From Pontimicrobium sp. SW4 (GTDB lineage Bacteria; Bacteroidota; Bacteroidia; Flavobacteriales; Flavobacteriaceae), in assembly GCF_039954625.1 (NCBI RefSeq), contig NZ_CP157199.1, positions 1,550,001 to 1,614,000 on the forward strand: a DNA stretch of 64,000 nt. Reading direction: 5' to 3'. The notes beneath the pieces are model-generated. The model searched no databases and was not told the origin of the DNA. It was given only the letters and a program-made list of their open reading frames with translations. The translations under genes were made by a program, and so were the position numbers. Below, in pieces: positions 52,831-61,729 of this stretch; positions within the stretch are counted from its first letter, which is position 1, and every line of letters begins with the position of its first letter.

Positions 52831-53817
52831 TTATATTGTCATGATATCTGACACACGCAATAATTCTAAATTTATTGTTGATTTTCCTTTAATTGCTTGT
52901 TCTAAAGGTGTTAATTCCATTTGATTGTTAAGTAGCCCTACCATAAAATTGGTTTTGTCTTCAAGTAAAGTTTCTACCGCTTTCACTCCCATTCTACTTG
53001 CTAAAACACGATCGAAACAAGAAGGGCTTCCACCTCGTTGCATATGACCTAAAACAGATACGCGAACATCATAGTAAGACATGTGCTCATCGACATAGTC
53101 TTTTAATTCGAATACGTTTTTGCCAATTTTATCACCTTCGGCGACAACTACGATACTTGATGATTTTCCAGATTGTTTACTTCGATTTAAAGATTCTAAA
53201 AGTCTGTCTAATCCTAAATCCTCTTCAGGAATTAATACTTCCTCAGCTCCAGCTCCAACACCAGCGTTTAGTGCTATATGTCCAGCATCTCTTCCCATTA
53301 CTTCAATAAAAAATAAGCGGTTATGAGAACTTGCAGTATCCCTAATTTTATCGATAGCTTCAACCACAGTATTTAAAGCCGTATCGTAACCTAGAGTATG
53401 TGTTGTACCAAAAATATCGTTATCGATAGTTCCAGGAATTCCAATAACAGGGAAGTTATATTCTTCATTAAAAATAAGTGCTCCAGTAAATGTTCCGTCA
53501 CCACCAATAGTAACTAAAGCATCAACTCCAGCATTCGTTAAGCTTTCATACGCTTTTTTTCGACCTTCTTTAGTTCTAAAATCATCAGAACGTGCAGATT
53601 TTAAAATCGTTCCGCCTTTATTTATAATGCCTTTTACACTACGAGCGTTCATAGGTTTAAAATCTCCTTCAATAATGCCATCATAACCTCTATAAATACC
53701 AATACATTCAATATTATAATAAGCACAAGCTCTAACAACAGCTCTAATTGCAGCATTCATTCCTGGAGCATCTCCTCCAGAAGTCATCACTCCTATTCTT
53801 TTGATTTTTTTTGCCAT
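52831..53817 (-). CDS. pfkA: 6-phosphofructokinase (ATP-dependent)
   Basis: 328 residues. MTSGGDAPGMNAAIRAVVR, TIGGDGTFTGA with the ATP-binding GGDGT, PGTIDNDIFGTTHTLGYDTA with the catalytic Asp, and EVMGRDAGHIALNAG are all present. The Gly in the GGDG position indicates the ATP-dependent rather than pyrophosphate-dependent form. It commits fructose-6-phosphate to glycolysis. An unusual 18-bp inverted repeat lies upstream (53877-53926). First gene of the pfkA-gap operon. Confidence 0.96.
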   Translation of the reverse strand: MAKKIKRIGVMTSGGDAPGMNAAIRAVVRACAYYNIECIGIYRGYDGIIEGDFKPMNARSVKGIINKGGTILKSARSDDFRTKEGRKKAYESLTNAGVDALVTIGGDGTFTGALIFNEEYNFPVIGIPGTIDNDIFGTTHTLGYDTALNTVVEAIDKIRDTASSHNRLFFIEVMGRDAGHIALNAGVGAGAEEVLIPEEDLGLDRLLESLNRSKQSGKSSSIVVVAEGDKIGKNVFELKDYVDEHMSYYDVRVSVLGHMQRGGSPSCFDRVLASRMGVKAVETLLEDKTNFMVGLLNNQMELTPLEQAIKGKSTINLELLRVSDIMTI

Positions 53818-53876
53818 TTTTTAAGCCTTTGAAAAAGTAAAACTAATAAACTTAAACAAGAAAAAAGCTAAGTTTT

Positions 53877-53926
53877 ATCATATTTTAACGAAAACGTTTG
53901 AGTTTCAATTTTCGTTAAAATATGAT
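53877..53926. repeat. 18-bp perfect inverted repeat, 14-base loop
   Basis: Arms 53877-53894 and 53909-53926 are exact reverse complements (ATCATATTTTAACGAAAA). It lies between the tamB stop and the pfkA start, both on the reverse strand. There is no T run after it on the reverse strand, so it is not a classical terminator. Confidence 0.85.
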
Positions 53927-53940
53927 TAAGAAACGACTAT

Positions 53941-56900
53941 TTAGTTATTAGATTGACGTGAGTTTATAGAATCTTTTTTCTTGATATTAATATAAGACGG
54001 AGTTGCGTTTTCGGTAGTATTTTCTTTTTTCCTTTTCTCCTTCTTTTTACCACTATATATTTTTTGAACTAATTCTTTTAGATTATCAAACTCCACATTA
54101 TACGAAAGCCCTACACCTTGTGTATAACCAATTTGTTCTCCAAAATACCTGATACTATTTTCTCTATTGAAAAATTTTAACGATAAGGTTCTGTCTTCGT
54201 TAATTAGCATTTCTACTTCAAAATCTCCTGCAATTACAGTTTCGCTAACACCTCCAATTGGTACACCAACCTTACCATTAATAAGGATATTATCACTTAA
54301 TTTAGTTGACAATGTTACACCTACGCGACTGCTAGTTTCAAAATCTGGAGTGTTTTGACCAATTTGAAAGTCTAATCCTAAATTTACTTTACCGTCTTCT
54401 GAGGATAATATTTCGTTTAACATAGACTGTAATCTATCTGAAACCAATCCAAAAGCATCCTGAGAGCCAAAACTCAATTCACTTCGGAAACCTCCTGTAA
54501 GTAATAAAGAAATTACTTGTAGTTCCTTACTATCTTTATCGTTTAAACGGTATTGCAGCTCGGAATCTAAAGTGGAACTTACAGTTGGGAACGCTAAATC
54601 ATAATCAATAGTTGGTTTCTCTAATTGGTCGGTTAAATGAATTTTCACCTCAACTGGAATACTTGTATTAATAGGGTTATCTAACAATACCGATGGATTT
54701 GCTTGAATTTTATCGTAAACCGCTTCAATGTTTATTTGTGCTTTTAATGGGTCACCTTCCCAAACCAAAGTACCTCCGTTTAACACTCTAAATTCTTTTT
54801 CTACAACACCTTGAAAACTATAATTGTAAGTTCCTTCAGTAATGAAAAAATCGCCATTCATTTCGAAAATACCATTGGTAGTAATTCTTGTTCTTAAAGC
54901 ACCTCTACCACGTCCTTTAATAGCACTTCCAGTGCTTTTATCCATTATAATTTCGATTTCGGCATCATCAGTTATATCCAATTCAAAGTCCATTTCTAAA
55001 CCTTTTATGGCTTCTGCAGCAACTTTCTCATCATTAATTTGGGCTATCTTTTCTTCTTTAGTTAAAAAATGAATATAAGAGCTCTCGCCAAATGACTCTG
55101 TATCGTTTAGTGGAATTTTGAAAAACGTACCTTCTTCAGATGACACAATAGCTCCAATAACTAATTGATCTGTTGGACCAACAATATCAATAGTACCATT
55201 AACAAAGGCTCTACCATAATATAAAGCATCTTCTGAATCGTCTGTATTCAATACTAATAGTCTATCAGAATCTATATCAAGGTTTAGTTGCCAGTTAGAA
55301 AAATTTACATGATTTATATTACCACTTAATGTTGCTCTTGAGAAAAATTCAGAATCGGTTAATCTGGCATTATTAAATATAAAACTTTGTTGCTGCAAGA
55401 TGATTTTTGTTTCATCTCCAAATGAATAATCAACATTCAAATAAGGAACTCTAAGTCCTCCTCTATCTAAACTTAATTCACCATTTATTTGTGGTTTACT
55501 TAATAATCCTGAAACTTTTGCATTTCCTGATACTTCACCGCGAATATCAGTAATAACACCTTCTCCAAAAGGATTTAGAGGGTTTAATATAAACTCATTA
55601 AGATTAACATTTAAATCAATTGTTGAGTTATTGCCTGAAAAATCCAATCCTCCAGTTATTGAAAGAGATTCGGTATTGTCGTCTTTTAAACTAATGTCTA
55701 CAGCATAGTTAGTAAGAGATCTATTCCCTTTAATATTAGCTTTAAATGAACCTAGATTGAAATCGTTAACTTTAAAATTGTCTATGGTAACATTAGATTC
55801 TGGAATATAGACGCCTTGAGCTTGTTGTATATTTAATTTACCATTCACATTTCCTGCCAAGGTAAGACTATCTACTCTTGGTGTTATTTTTGCAAGCTCA
55901 ACATCTTTAAAATCTAAGTTTATATTTTTATTTGTTTTACCTTTTATGACACCATATAAATTAATAATTTCATTTTGATGGCTCATTCGCAAGCTTCTAA
56001 TATTGATGTTTTTAAATTCTCTATCAAATTCAACTTTATTGAAGTCATTCTTTTCTTCGTTTATATACCAATCATTTTCTTTAAATACTATGTTAGACTT
56101 TCTAAATCCTAATACTGAGTTATTCTCTTCATTTATGGTATAGAACAGATTCAGGTCAAAATCATCAAGATTATCTTTTCCGCCTTTAAATTCTGTTTTA
56201 ACAAATAAAGTGTCATTCTTAGTTACATTAATTAAACTAAATTTAGAGACATTGTAAAACTTTGAGGACATACTGTCTATCTCAACAAAAGTGTTATACA
56301 AAGGATTTTTATTATCTACTTCTAGATGAATGTTATTTGCAAAATAATCTTGTAGTTTTATTTGTGGCGAATTGAATTCTAAACTAAATTTTTTAGCATC
56401 ACTTTCTACACGACCTTCGAAATAGGTATTACTTCCAAGTTCTAATTCGGGATAAAATACTTCGGCTATCTTATTATAAATATTAAATTTATAGTTTATG
56501 AATTGGTTAGAAGCTATATCGTGCGGTTTAAAGTTGGTATAAATACTTCCTAAAGAGTTTTCTAAAAGTTTATAAATGTCTCTAAAAACGAATTTACCAT
56601 TAAGACTTCCCTTAACTATATCTGGTGAGTTTACCTCTATATACCTGACATCTTTATCAAATCTTGAGGAAATAGCAAAATCCTTAAAATAGTATTCATC
56701 ATTTTGGTTTTTATAGAGTGTGTTTTCAAAACTAATATTCCCATAAGCATCATCATAAGAGCTTCCATTCATGTTCATGCTTACATTACTCTTAAAGATT
56801 GAAATACTATCTTTTTTTATAAAATTAAGAGCTTTCAAGTTTGCATGTTCTACATTGGCATTAAAATCATATTTTTTTTCCTTCTCAGAAAAATCTACTA

Positions 56901-58350
56901 AACCATTAAAAGTCAGATTTAAATTTTGGTCATTCACAATTAAATTACCATCAAATATCTTGTTTTTAATATTTCCTACTACTTTGATTTTTTCATATTC
57001 ATACGCATTATAGACAATACTAAACACGTCTCCTTTTACTTGCGAGTTAATACTTTCGGCTGTAAAACCTGTTCCCTTAACATCTAAATTTGATGATATA
57101 CTACCTGCATTTGCATCGCCTATTAATGCGCCTACATCAAAATTATCCATAACAACGTTACCAATATAAGTAGCTGCATCATTGGTATTTATATTTACAA
57201 TTTTAAGTTTTGCAGTTAAATCTCCAATATTAGAAGTTAACTTTATATCCGTATCAAGATTTTTTGTAGTAAGGTTTGTTTTTCCTCTAATAGTAAATAC
57301 ACCTAAGCTATCTACAATTGTTGGTATAGATGTTCCTAAAACATTTGGAAGTATTCTAGTAAGATCACTATAGCTAGATGTAAGTCTATTGAAATTAGCA
57401 TCCATTAAAAATGTATCCTCCTTATTATCAAAAGAGTTTTTAAGCACAATTACTCCGTCTACTATAGTGTTTCTAGAGTTACTAAATTCTAAATTACTTG
57501 CAGTTAGATTATTTAAAGTACCGAATAAATTTACATTTAAATTCGCTTTTTGATTGTTTCCAAATTCGTCGTAAAATATATTTAAATCACTTAAAGTAAT
57601 CTCGGAATCTTCAAAAGTTGCAGTAAGCTTTACTTTGTCTACAAAGTATTGTAAATCTTCTCTTTCGTACTCGAATTTTAAATTACCCTTTAAAGTAGAA
57701 TTAGGTGTTTTTATTTGAAGAAAATCAAAGGTCATATCCTGCAAAGTATAACCAAAATTTGTAGTCATATTGGTTATCTGTAATCCTCTATTGTCAACAA
57801 ATCCAAGCTTGTTTATTCTTGCACTCACATCTGGCCCTAATATTAAAAAATCGGTTGCATTAATATTTAAGTCCTTAAATGTAAGTACATTACTTTCTTC
57901 TTTATTTTCATCAACCAGCCTAAACTCACTATTAATTATTGACACATCACTTGATGATAGTAGGAAATCGCTTTTTTCTCTACTTGGAGAATCTTCATCA
58001 AACTTAGCCACAAAAATATCTAAGTTGGTATCTTCTTCTCCTTTGTAGGTTTTAAGATTAAACACCATCCCTTCTATATCTATGTCTCCAAAAGTAAGCT
58101 TGTTGTTGTATAGCTTTCTAAAACTTATTATAGCAGTATTTAACTCTTTAATACTTATAAGTGTATCTTTTTTATAATCTTGAATGTAGATGTTTTTTAG
58201 TTCTACATCTCCGTTAAATTGAAGACCTACCTTTTCAATATTTATATTCGTTCCAAAATCTTCGTTTAGAGTTTTTGTAGCATATTTACCCAACCGAGTT
58301 TGAACTGCAGGAATAGATAACAATAGCACCAAAATGATGAACAATAGCAA
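53941..58350 (-). CDS. tamB: Translocation/assembly module TamB-like protein
   Basis: 1469 residues as drawn. A hydrophobic N-terminal anchor (LLFIILVLLLSIPAVQTRL) is followed by more than 1300 residues of repeating beta strands with AsmA/TamB-type patterns (repeated TxxN, GNIKFEYxxxx segments) and a C-terminal TamB domain ending in VSYNVEFDNLKEL. It bridges inner and outer membrane and is linked to lipid transport or barrel assembly. The open frame continues upstream of the TTG at 58350 to about 58407, encoding KKALKIALKIIAIF, a normal anchor flank, preceded by ATT (58393-58395). The real start is probably there. Confidence 0.9.
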   Translation of the reverse strand: MLLFIILVLLLSIPAVQTRLGKYATKTLNEDFGTNINIEKVGLQFNGDVELKNIYIQDYKKDTLISIKELNTAIISFRKLYNNKLTFGDIDIEGMVFNLKTYKGEEDTNLDIFVAKFDEDSPSREKSDFLLSSSDVSIINSEFRLVDENKEESNVLTFKDLNINATDFLILGPDVSARINKLGFVDNRGLQITNMTTNFGYTLQDMTFDFLQIKTPNSTLKGNLKFEYEREDLQYFVDKVKLTATFEDSEITLSDLNIFYDEFGNNQKANLNVNLFGTLNNLTASNLEFSNSRNTIVDGVIVLKNSFDNKEDTFLMDANFNRLTSSYSDLTRILPNVLGTSIPTIVDSLGVFTIRGKTNLTTKNLDTDIKLTSNIGDLTAKLKIVNINTNDAATYIGNVVMDNFDVGALIGDANAGSISSNLDVKGTGFTAESINSQVKGDVFSIVYNAYEYEKIKVVGNIKNKIFDGNLIVNDQNLNLTFNGLVDFSEKEKKYDFNANVEHANLKALNFIKKDSISIFKSNVSMNMNGSSYDDAYGNISFENTLYKNQNDEYYFKDFAISSRFDKDVRYIEVNSPDIVKGSLNGKFVFRDIYKLLENSLGSIYTNFKPHDIASNQFINYKFNIYNKIAEVFYPELELGSNTYFEGRVESDAKKFSLEFNSPQIKLQDYFANNIHLEVDNKNPLYNTFVEIDSMSSKFYNVSKFSLINVTKNDTLFVKTEFKGGKDNLDDFDLNLFYTINEENNSVLGFRKSNIVFKENDWYINEEKNDFNKVEFDREFKNINIRSLRMSHQNEIINLYGVIKGKTNKNINLDFKDVELAKITPRVDSLTLAGNVNGKLNIQQAQGVYIPESNVTIDNFKVNDFNLGSFKANIKGNRSLTNYAVDISLKDDNTESLSITGGLDFSGNNSTIDLNVNLNEFILNPLNPFGEGVITDIRGEVSGNAKVSGLLSKPQINGELSLDRGGLRVPYLNVDYSFGDETKIILQQQSFIFNNARLTDSEFFSRATLSGNINHVNFSNWQLNLDIDSDRLLVLNTDDSEDALYYGRAFVNGTIDIVGPTDQLVIGAIVSSEEGTFFKIPLNDTESFGESSYIHFLTKEEKIAQINDEKVAAEAIKGLEMDFELDITDDAEIEIIMDKSTGSAIKGRGRGALRTRITTNGIFEMNGDFFITEGTYNYSFQGVVEKEFRVLNGGTLVWEGDPLKAQINIEAVYDKIQANPSVLLDNPINTSIPVEVKIHLTDQLEKPTIDYDLAFPTVSSTLDSELQYRLNDKDSKELQVISLLLTGGFRSELSFGSQDAFGLVSDRLQSMLNEILSSEDGKVNLGLDFQIGQNTPDFETSSRVGVTLSTKLSDNILINGKVGVPIGGVSETVIAGDFEVEMLINEDRTLSLKFFNRENSIRYFGEQIGYTQGVGLSYNVEFDNLKELVQKIYSGKKKEKRKKENTTENATPSYINIKKKDSINSRQSNN

Positions 58351-58584
58351 AAAGATTGCTATAATTTTTAACGCTATTTTAAGTGCTTTTTTAATGTTGT
58401 AGTAAAGTTATGAATTTTGATTCTAAACCCTAATTTAAAACTAGCTTTAAACTTATCAATTTTTAAGGCTATTTTTAACTATTAGCTCTTTATTTTTTTA
58501 TTTATTTGTATATACGTTAAAAGAAAAAAATACAGACGTTTATCTAATTACAAAATAAGCAATTATTATGCCTAAAACTTCTTA

Positions 58585-59607
58585 ATGACATCACAAAATA
58601 TTTACATATTAGGAATTGAGTCATCATGCGACGATACAGCCGCTTCTGTTATACACAACGGAAGCATTTTAAGCAATGTTGTTGCTAACCAGAAAATACA
58701 TCAAGAATATGGTGGTGTTGTGCCTGAATTAGCATCTAGAGCTCACCAACAAAACATTGTTCCTGTCGTGCATCAAGCGCTTGAAAAAGCTGGAATTACA
58801 AAAGAACAACTTAATGCTATTGCGTTTACAAGAGGTCCAGGATTAATGGGTTCTTTACTGGTTGGAACATCATTTGCTAAATCACTTGCTTATGGATTAA
58901 ACATTCCGCTAATAGATGTCAACCACATGCAAGCACATATTTTGGCACATTTTATTGATGAAGAAGGTTTCGACAAACCAGAATTTCCGTTTTTAGCAAT
59001 GACTATTTCTGGCGGACATACACAAATAGTAAAAGTGAACCACTATTTTGATATGGAAGTCATTGGAGAAACGATTGATGACGCTGTTGGTGAAGCTTAT
59101 GATAAAAGTGGAAAGGTACTTGGCCTTGGTTATCCAGCTGGTCCAGAAATGGATAAACGTGCACAACAAGGAAACCCTAAGGCTTTTAAATTCACCAAAC
59201 CCAAAGTTGATGGTTTAAATTTTAGTTTTTCAGGATTAAAAACAGCCATACTCTATTTTATACAGCGTGAAACCAAAGAGAATCCAGATTTTATAAAGGA
59301 AAATCTAAATGATATTTGTGCTTCTATACAATACACTATTATTGGTATTTTAATTGATAAACTAAAACTTGCCACTAAACAAACTGGAATTAAGCAAATA
59401 GCTATTGGTGGTGGAGTATCTGCTAACTCTGGGATACGAAAAGCATTAAAAGATGGTGAGCAAAAATTTGGTTGGAAAACCTATGTACCAAAGTTTGAAT
59501 TCACCACAGATAATGCCGCTATGATAGCCATTGTTGGGTATTTAAAATATCTAGAAGAAGATTTTGCAGAACAAAATATTACTGCTTCTGCAAGATTGAA
59601 AATATAG
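58585..59607 (+). CDS. tsaD: tRNA N6-adenosine threonylcarbamoyltransferase
   Basis: 340 residues. LGIESSCDDTAASVI at the N-terminus, the metal-binding HMQAH (near 113-117), SGGHTQIV, GEAYDKSGKVLGLGYPAGP, the FSFSGLKTA motif and IAIGGGVSANSGIR are all present. It is the catalytic subunit for t6A37 formation on ANN-decoding tRNAs and is usually essential. Alone on the forward strand, divergent from tamB; the TsaB/TsaC/TsaE genes are elsewhere. Confidence 0.97.
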   Translation: MTSQNIYILGIESSCDDTAASVIHNGSILSNVVANQKIHQEYGGVVPELASRAHQQNIVPVVHQALEKAGITKEQLNAIAFTRGPGLMGSLLVGTSFAKSLAYGLNIPLIDVNHMQAHILAHFIDEEGFDKPEFPFLAMTISGGHTQIVKVNHYFDMEVIGETIDDAVGEAYDKSGKVLGLGYPAGPEMDKRAQQGNPKAFKFTKPKVDGLNFSFSGLKTAILYFIQRETKENPDFIKENLNDICASIQYTIIGILIDKLKLATKQTGIKQIAIGGGVSANSGIRKALKDGEQKFGWKTYVPKFEFTTDNAAMIAIVGYLKYLEEDFAEQNITASARLKI

Positions 59608-59611
59608 GTTT

Positions 59612-60064
59612 ATGTTTAAAGGAAAGAGTTATTATTTACTGTTTTTTGTTGGTATTATTTCCTTTATTTTAGGACTTATAACAATAAAAGACAAATCAGC
59701 TTCTTTAGAATTTAGTATTTATGACACCTACTATATCGTACATGTCTTCTACGTTACTACAATATTGGCATTATTGTATTTGATCCCCGGAATCATCTAT
59801 CTGCTTACTTCAAACAAGAAGTTTAAACTAATTAAATCATTGGTTAAATTACATTCATATATTGCTAGTATCGCTTTTTTTTTATATTTTTTATGTATGG
59901 CTGTATTAGAAGATGATTCACAGTTAAGTAATGGCGAGTTTAATTATAATTCTATACTAAATACTCTCTTAATCATAATTTTTTCGTCCTTTTTCTTTGC
60001 AAAATTTCTTTTCATTATCAACATACTTCTTAGTACTTTTAAGTACTTTAAAAGAAAATCATAA
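59612..60064 (+). CDS. Four-helix membrane protein
   Basis: 150 residues with hydrophobic segments at about 5-23, 41-65, 82-100 and 118-143. A DTYYIVHVFYV stretch (about 38-48) resembles the DTYYVVAHFHYV segment of haem-copper oxidase subunit I, which holds His ligands, but here the second His is replaced, so a haem site is doubtful. It begins 4 bases after tsaD and ends at a dispersed repeat. Function unknown. Confidence 0.7.
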   Translation: MFKGKSYYLLFFVGIISFILGLITIKDKSASLEFSIYDTYYIVHVFYVTTILALLYLIPGIIYLLTSNKKFKLIKSLVKLHSYIASIAFFLYFLCMAVLEDDSQLSNGEFNYNSILNTLLIIIFSSFFFAKFLFIINILLSTFKYFKRKS

Positions 60065-60065
60065 T

Positions 60066-60137
60066 GTCATTACGAGGAATGAAATGACGTGGTAATCTGT
60101 TAAATTCAAAAGATTGCTTCATTATATTCGCAATGAC
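60066..60137. repeat. Dispersed repeat GTCATTaCGAGGA...CGCAATGAC
   Basis: The 72-base element has inverted ends: GTCATTACGAGGAATG at 60066-60081 and TATTCGCAATGAC at 60125-60137; inside it AGATTGCTTC is the complement of a GTAATCT-like segment. It is a known type of small palindromic dispersed repeat in flavobacteria and other bacteria. It sits between the four-helix protein gene and the rsmE promoter box. A fragment of the same family lies in menE (24074-24100). Confidence 0.75.
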
Positions 60138-60148
60138 ACAAATGTTTT

Positions 60149-60156
60149 TATATTTG
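60149..60156 (+). promoter_or_regulatory. -7 box immediately upstream of rsmE
   Basis: TATATTTG ends only 4 bases before the ATG at 60161, so transcription from it would begin near the start codon and give a leaderless or almost leaderless message. Confidence 0.45.
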
Positions 60157-60160
60157 AATC

Positions 60161-60865
60161 ATGCAACTATTTTACAATCCAGATATCAACGAAAACACCT
60201 CTCAGTTCACTTTTCCAAAAGATGAAAGCAGGCATATTGCCAAAGTGTTACGCAAAAAAACTGGAGATACGCTTTGCATCACCAATGGTAATGGTTGGCT
60301 ATTTGAAGCAGAAATTGAAATGGTCGATTTAAAAAATTGTATGGTAACTATTGTTTCAAAGACTTATAAAGAACCAAAATCATATAAAGTACATATAGCA
60401 GTAGCTCCAACAAAAATGAACGACCGCTACGAATGGTTTCTAGAAAAAGCTAGCGAAATTGGAATCGACAGCATCACTCCTATTATTTGCGACCATAGCG
60501 AACGTAAAGTTATTAAACCAGAGCGTTTTGAGAAGATATTACAATCTGCCATGAAACAATCATTACACTATTATTTACCTAAGTTGAATAATGCTATCTC
60601 CTTTACAGATTTTATAAATCAACAACACCACGGACAATTATTTATAGCACATTGTGAAGAAACTAAAAAGCAGTCGCTAAAAAGTCAACTAAAACCAAAT
60701 GCAGATGTGACTATTTTAATTGGACCAGAAGGCGATTTTAGTGTTAAAGAAATTGCAATGGCTTTGGAGCATCAATTTATTCCTGTAACTTTGGGAGAAA
60801 CCAGATTACGAACAGAAACTGCTGCAGTAGTTGCTAGTCATTCGGTTGCCTATACTAATGAATAA
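60161..60865 (+). CDS. rsmE: 16S rRNA m3U1498 methyltransferase
   Basis: 234 residues. A PUA-like N-terminal domain (MQLFYNPDINENTSQFTFPKDESRHIAKVLRK with the ESRHIxxVLRKK motif) precedes a SPOUT methyltransferase domain with SEIGIDSITPIICDHSERK, the LIGPEGDFS motif and LGETRLRTETAAVVA trefoil-knot motif. It methylates U1498 in the 16S decoding region. It is followed 3 bases later by the DUF4159 gene. Confidence 0.96.
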   Translation: MQLFYNPDINENTSQFTFPKDESRHIAKVLRKKTGDTLCITNGNGWLFEAEIEMVDLKNCMVTIVSKTYKEPKSYKVHIAVAPTKMNDRYEWFLEKASEIGIDSITPIICDHSERKVIKPERFEKILQSAMKQSLHYYLPKLNNAISFTDFINQQHHGQLFIAHCEETKKQSLKSQLKPNADVTILIGPEGDFSVKEIAMALEHQFIPVTLGETRLRTETAAVVASHSVAYTNE

Positions 60866-60868
60866 TCT

Positions 60869-61510
60869 ATGAAGCTAGTATTTTCTATTGTCTTTTCTCT
60901 TTTCTCTCTTGTCTCAATATCACAGGAAGTAGCTATATTAAAATATCGAGGTGGTGGCGATTGGTATAGTAATCCAACCGCTTTACCAAATCTAATAGAA
61001 TTTTGTAACGAGAATATTAATACCAAAATAAAGTCGAAGCCTCAAACTGTTGAAGCCAATAGTGTAGATATATTTCAATTTCCTTTTTTACACATGACTG
61101 GTCATGGAAACGTTTTTTTTAATGATGACGACGCTCGAAACTTAAGGGACTATCTTACTTCTGGAGGGTTTTTACATATCGACGATAATTACGGCATGCA
61201 ACCCTATATTGTAAAAGAACTTAAAAAAGTATTTCCAAATACCGATTTAGTAGAGATTCCAGCAAATCACAAGCTATTTAATATTGCGTATGACTTTCCC
61301 CAAGGTTTACCAAAAATCCATGAGCATGATGGTAAGCGTCCGCAAGCTTTAGGTATATTTTACGAGTCACGTTTGGTAGTGCTTTTTACGTTTGAAAGTG
61401 ATTTAGGTGATGGTTGGGAAGACCCAGAAATACACAACGATCCAGAAGATGTTAGAGAAAAAGCACTAAAAATGGGAGCGAATATTATTAAATATGCTTT
61501 TGAGAATTAA
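60869..61510 (+). CDS. DUF4159 exported protein
   Basis: 213 residues. Signal peptide at about 1-19 (LVFSIVFSLFSLVSISQ). The mature part has the DUF4159 pattern: AILKYRGGGDWYSNPTALPN, FLHMTGHGNVFF and LRDYLTSGGFLHIDDNYG, resembling a glutamine-amidotransferase-like (GATase) Rossmann fold without a catalytic Cys. Function unknown. It starts 3 bases after rsmE, so it is in the same message. Such gene pairs are recurrent in Bacteroidota, as I recall. Confidence 0.9.
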   Translation: MKLVFSIVFSLFSLVSISQEVAILKYRGGGDWYSNPTALPNLIEFCNENINTKIKSKPQTVEANSVDIFQFPFLHMTGHGNVFFNDDDARNLRDYLTSGGFLHIDDNYGMQPYIVKELKKVFPNTDLVEIPANHKLFNIAYDFPQGLPKIHEHDGKRPQALGIFYESRLVVLFTFESDLGDGWEDPEIHNDPEDVREKALKMGANIIKYAFEN

Positions 61511-61527
61511 TTTGTATTTTTAAATTC

Positions 61528-61728
61528 ATGAAGAAATTTAAAATTTACCATAAAATTATTGCAGTAGTACTTACGCTATTCATGACATTTCTATCTCTTA
61601 ATGATGTAAATGGGCATACTTATACAACTGGAATTGATAGCTTTCATTACAATTGCGGTTGTTTTGGATGTTGGCCTGATCATCTATCTGTTAATTGTAG
61701 TACAAACAATTTATTTTGCACGTATTAA
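61528..61728 (+). CDS. Small Cys-rich secreted peptide (putative)
   Basis: 66 residues. The N-terminus MKKFKIYHKIIAVVLTLFMT is a strong signal peptide with likely cleavage near NG-H at 29-30. The mature 37 residues contain five Cys (NCGCFGCW, VNCST, LFCTY). It begins 18 bases after the DUF4159 stop and its TAA stop lies one base before the TTG start of the TrmH gene, so translation could be coupled. No family recognised; the frame could also be chance, but the signal peptide makes that less likely. Confidence 0.5.
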   Translation: MKKFKIYHKIIAVVLTLFMTFLSLNDVNGHTYTTGIDSFHYNCGCFGCWPDHLSVNCSTNNLFCTY

Positions 61729-61729
61729 A

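Noticed and set aside
61610..61729. Longer start for the TrmH-family gene, adding 40 hydrophobic residues
   Set aside because: The extra part overlaps the small peptide gene in another frame, is absent from the TrmH fold as I know it, and a TTG start at 61730 follows the upstream stop directly.
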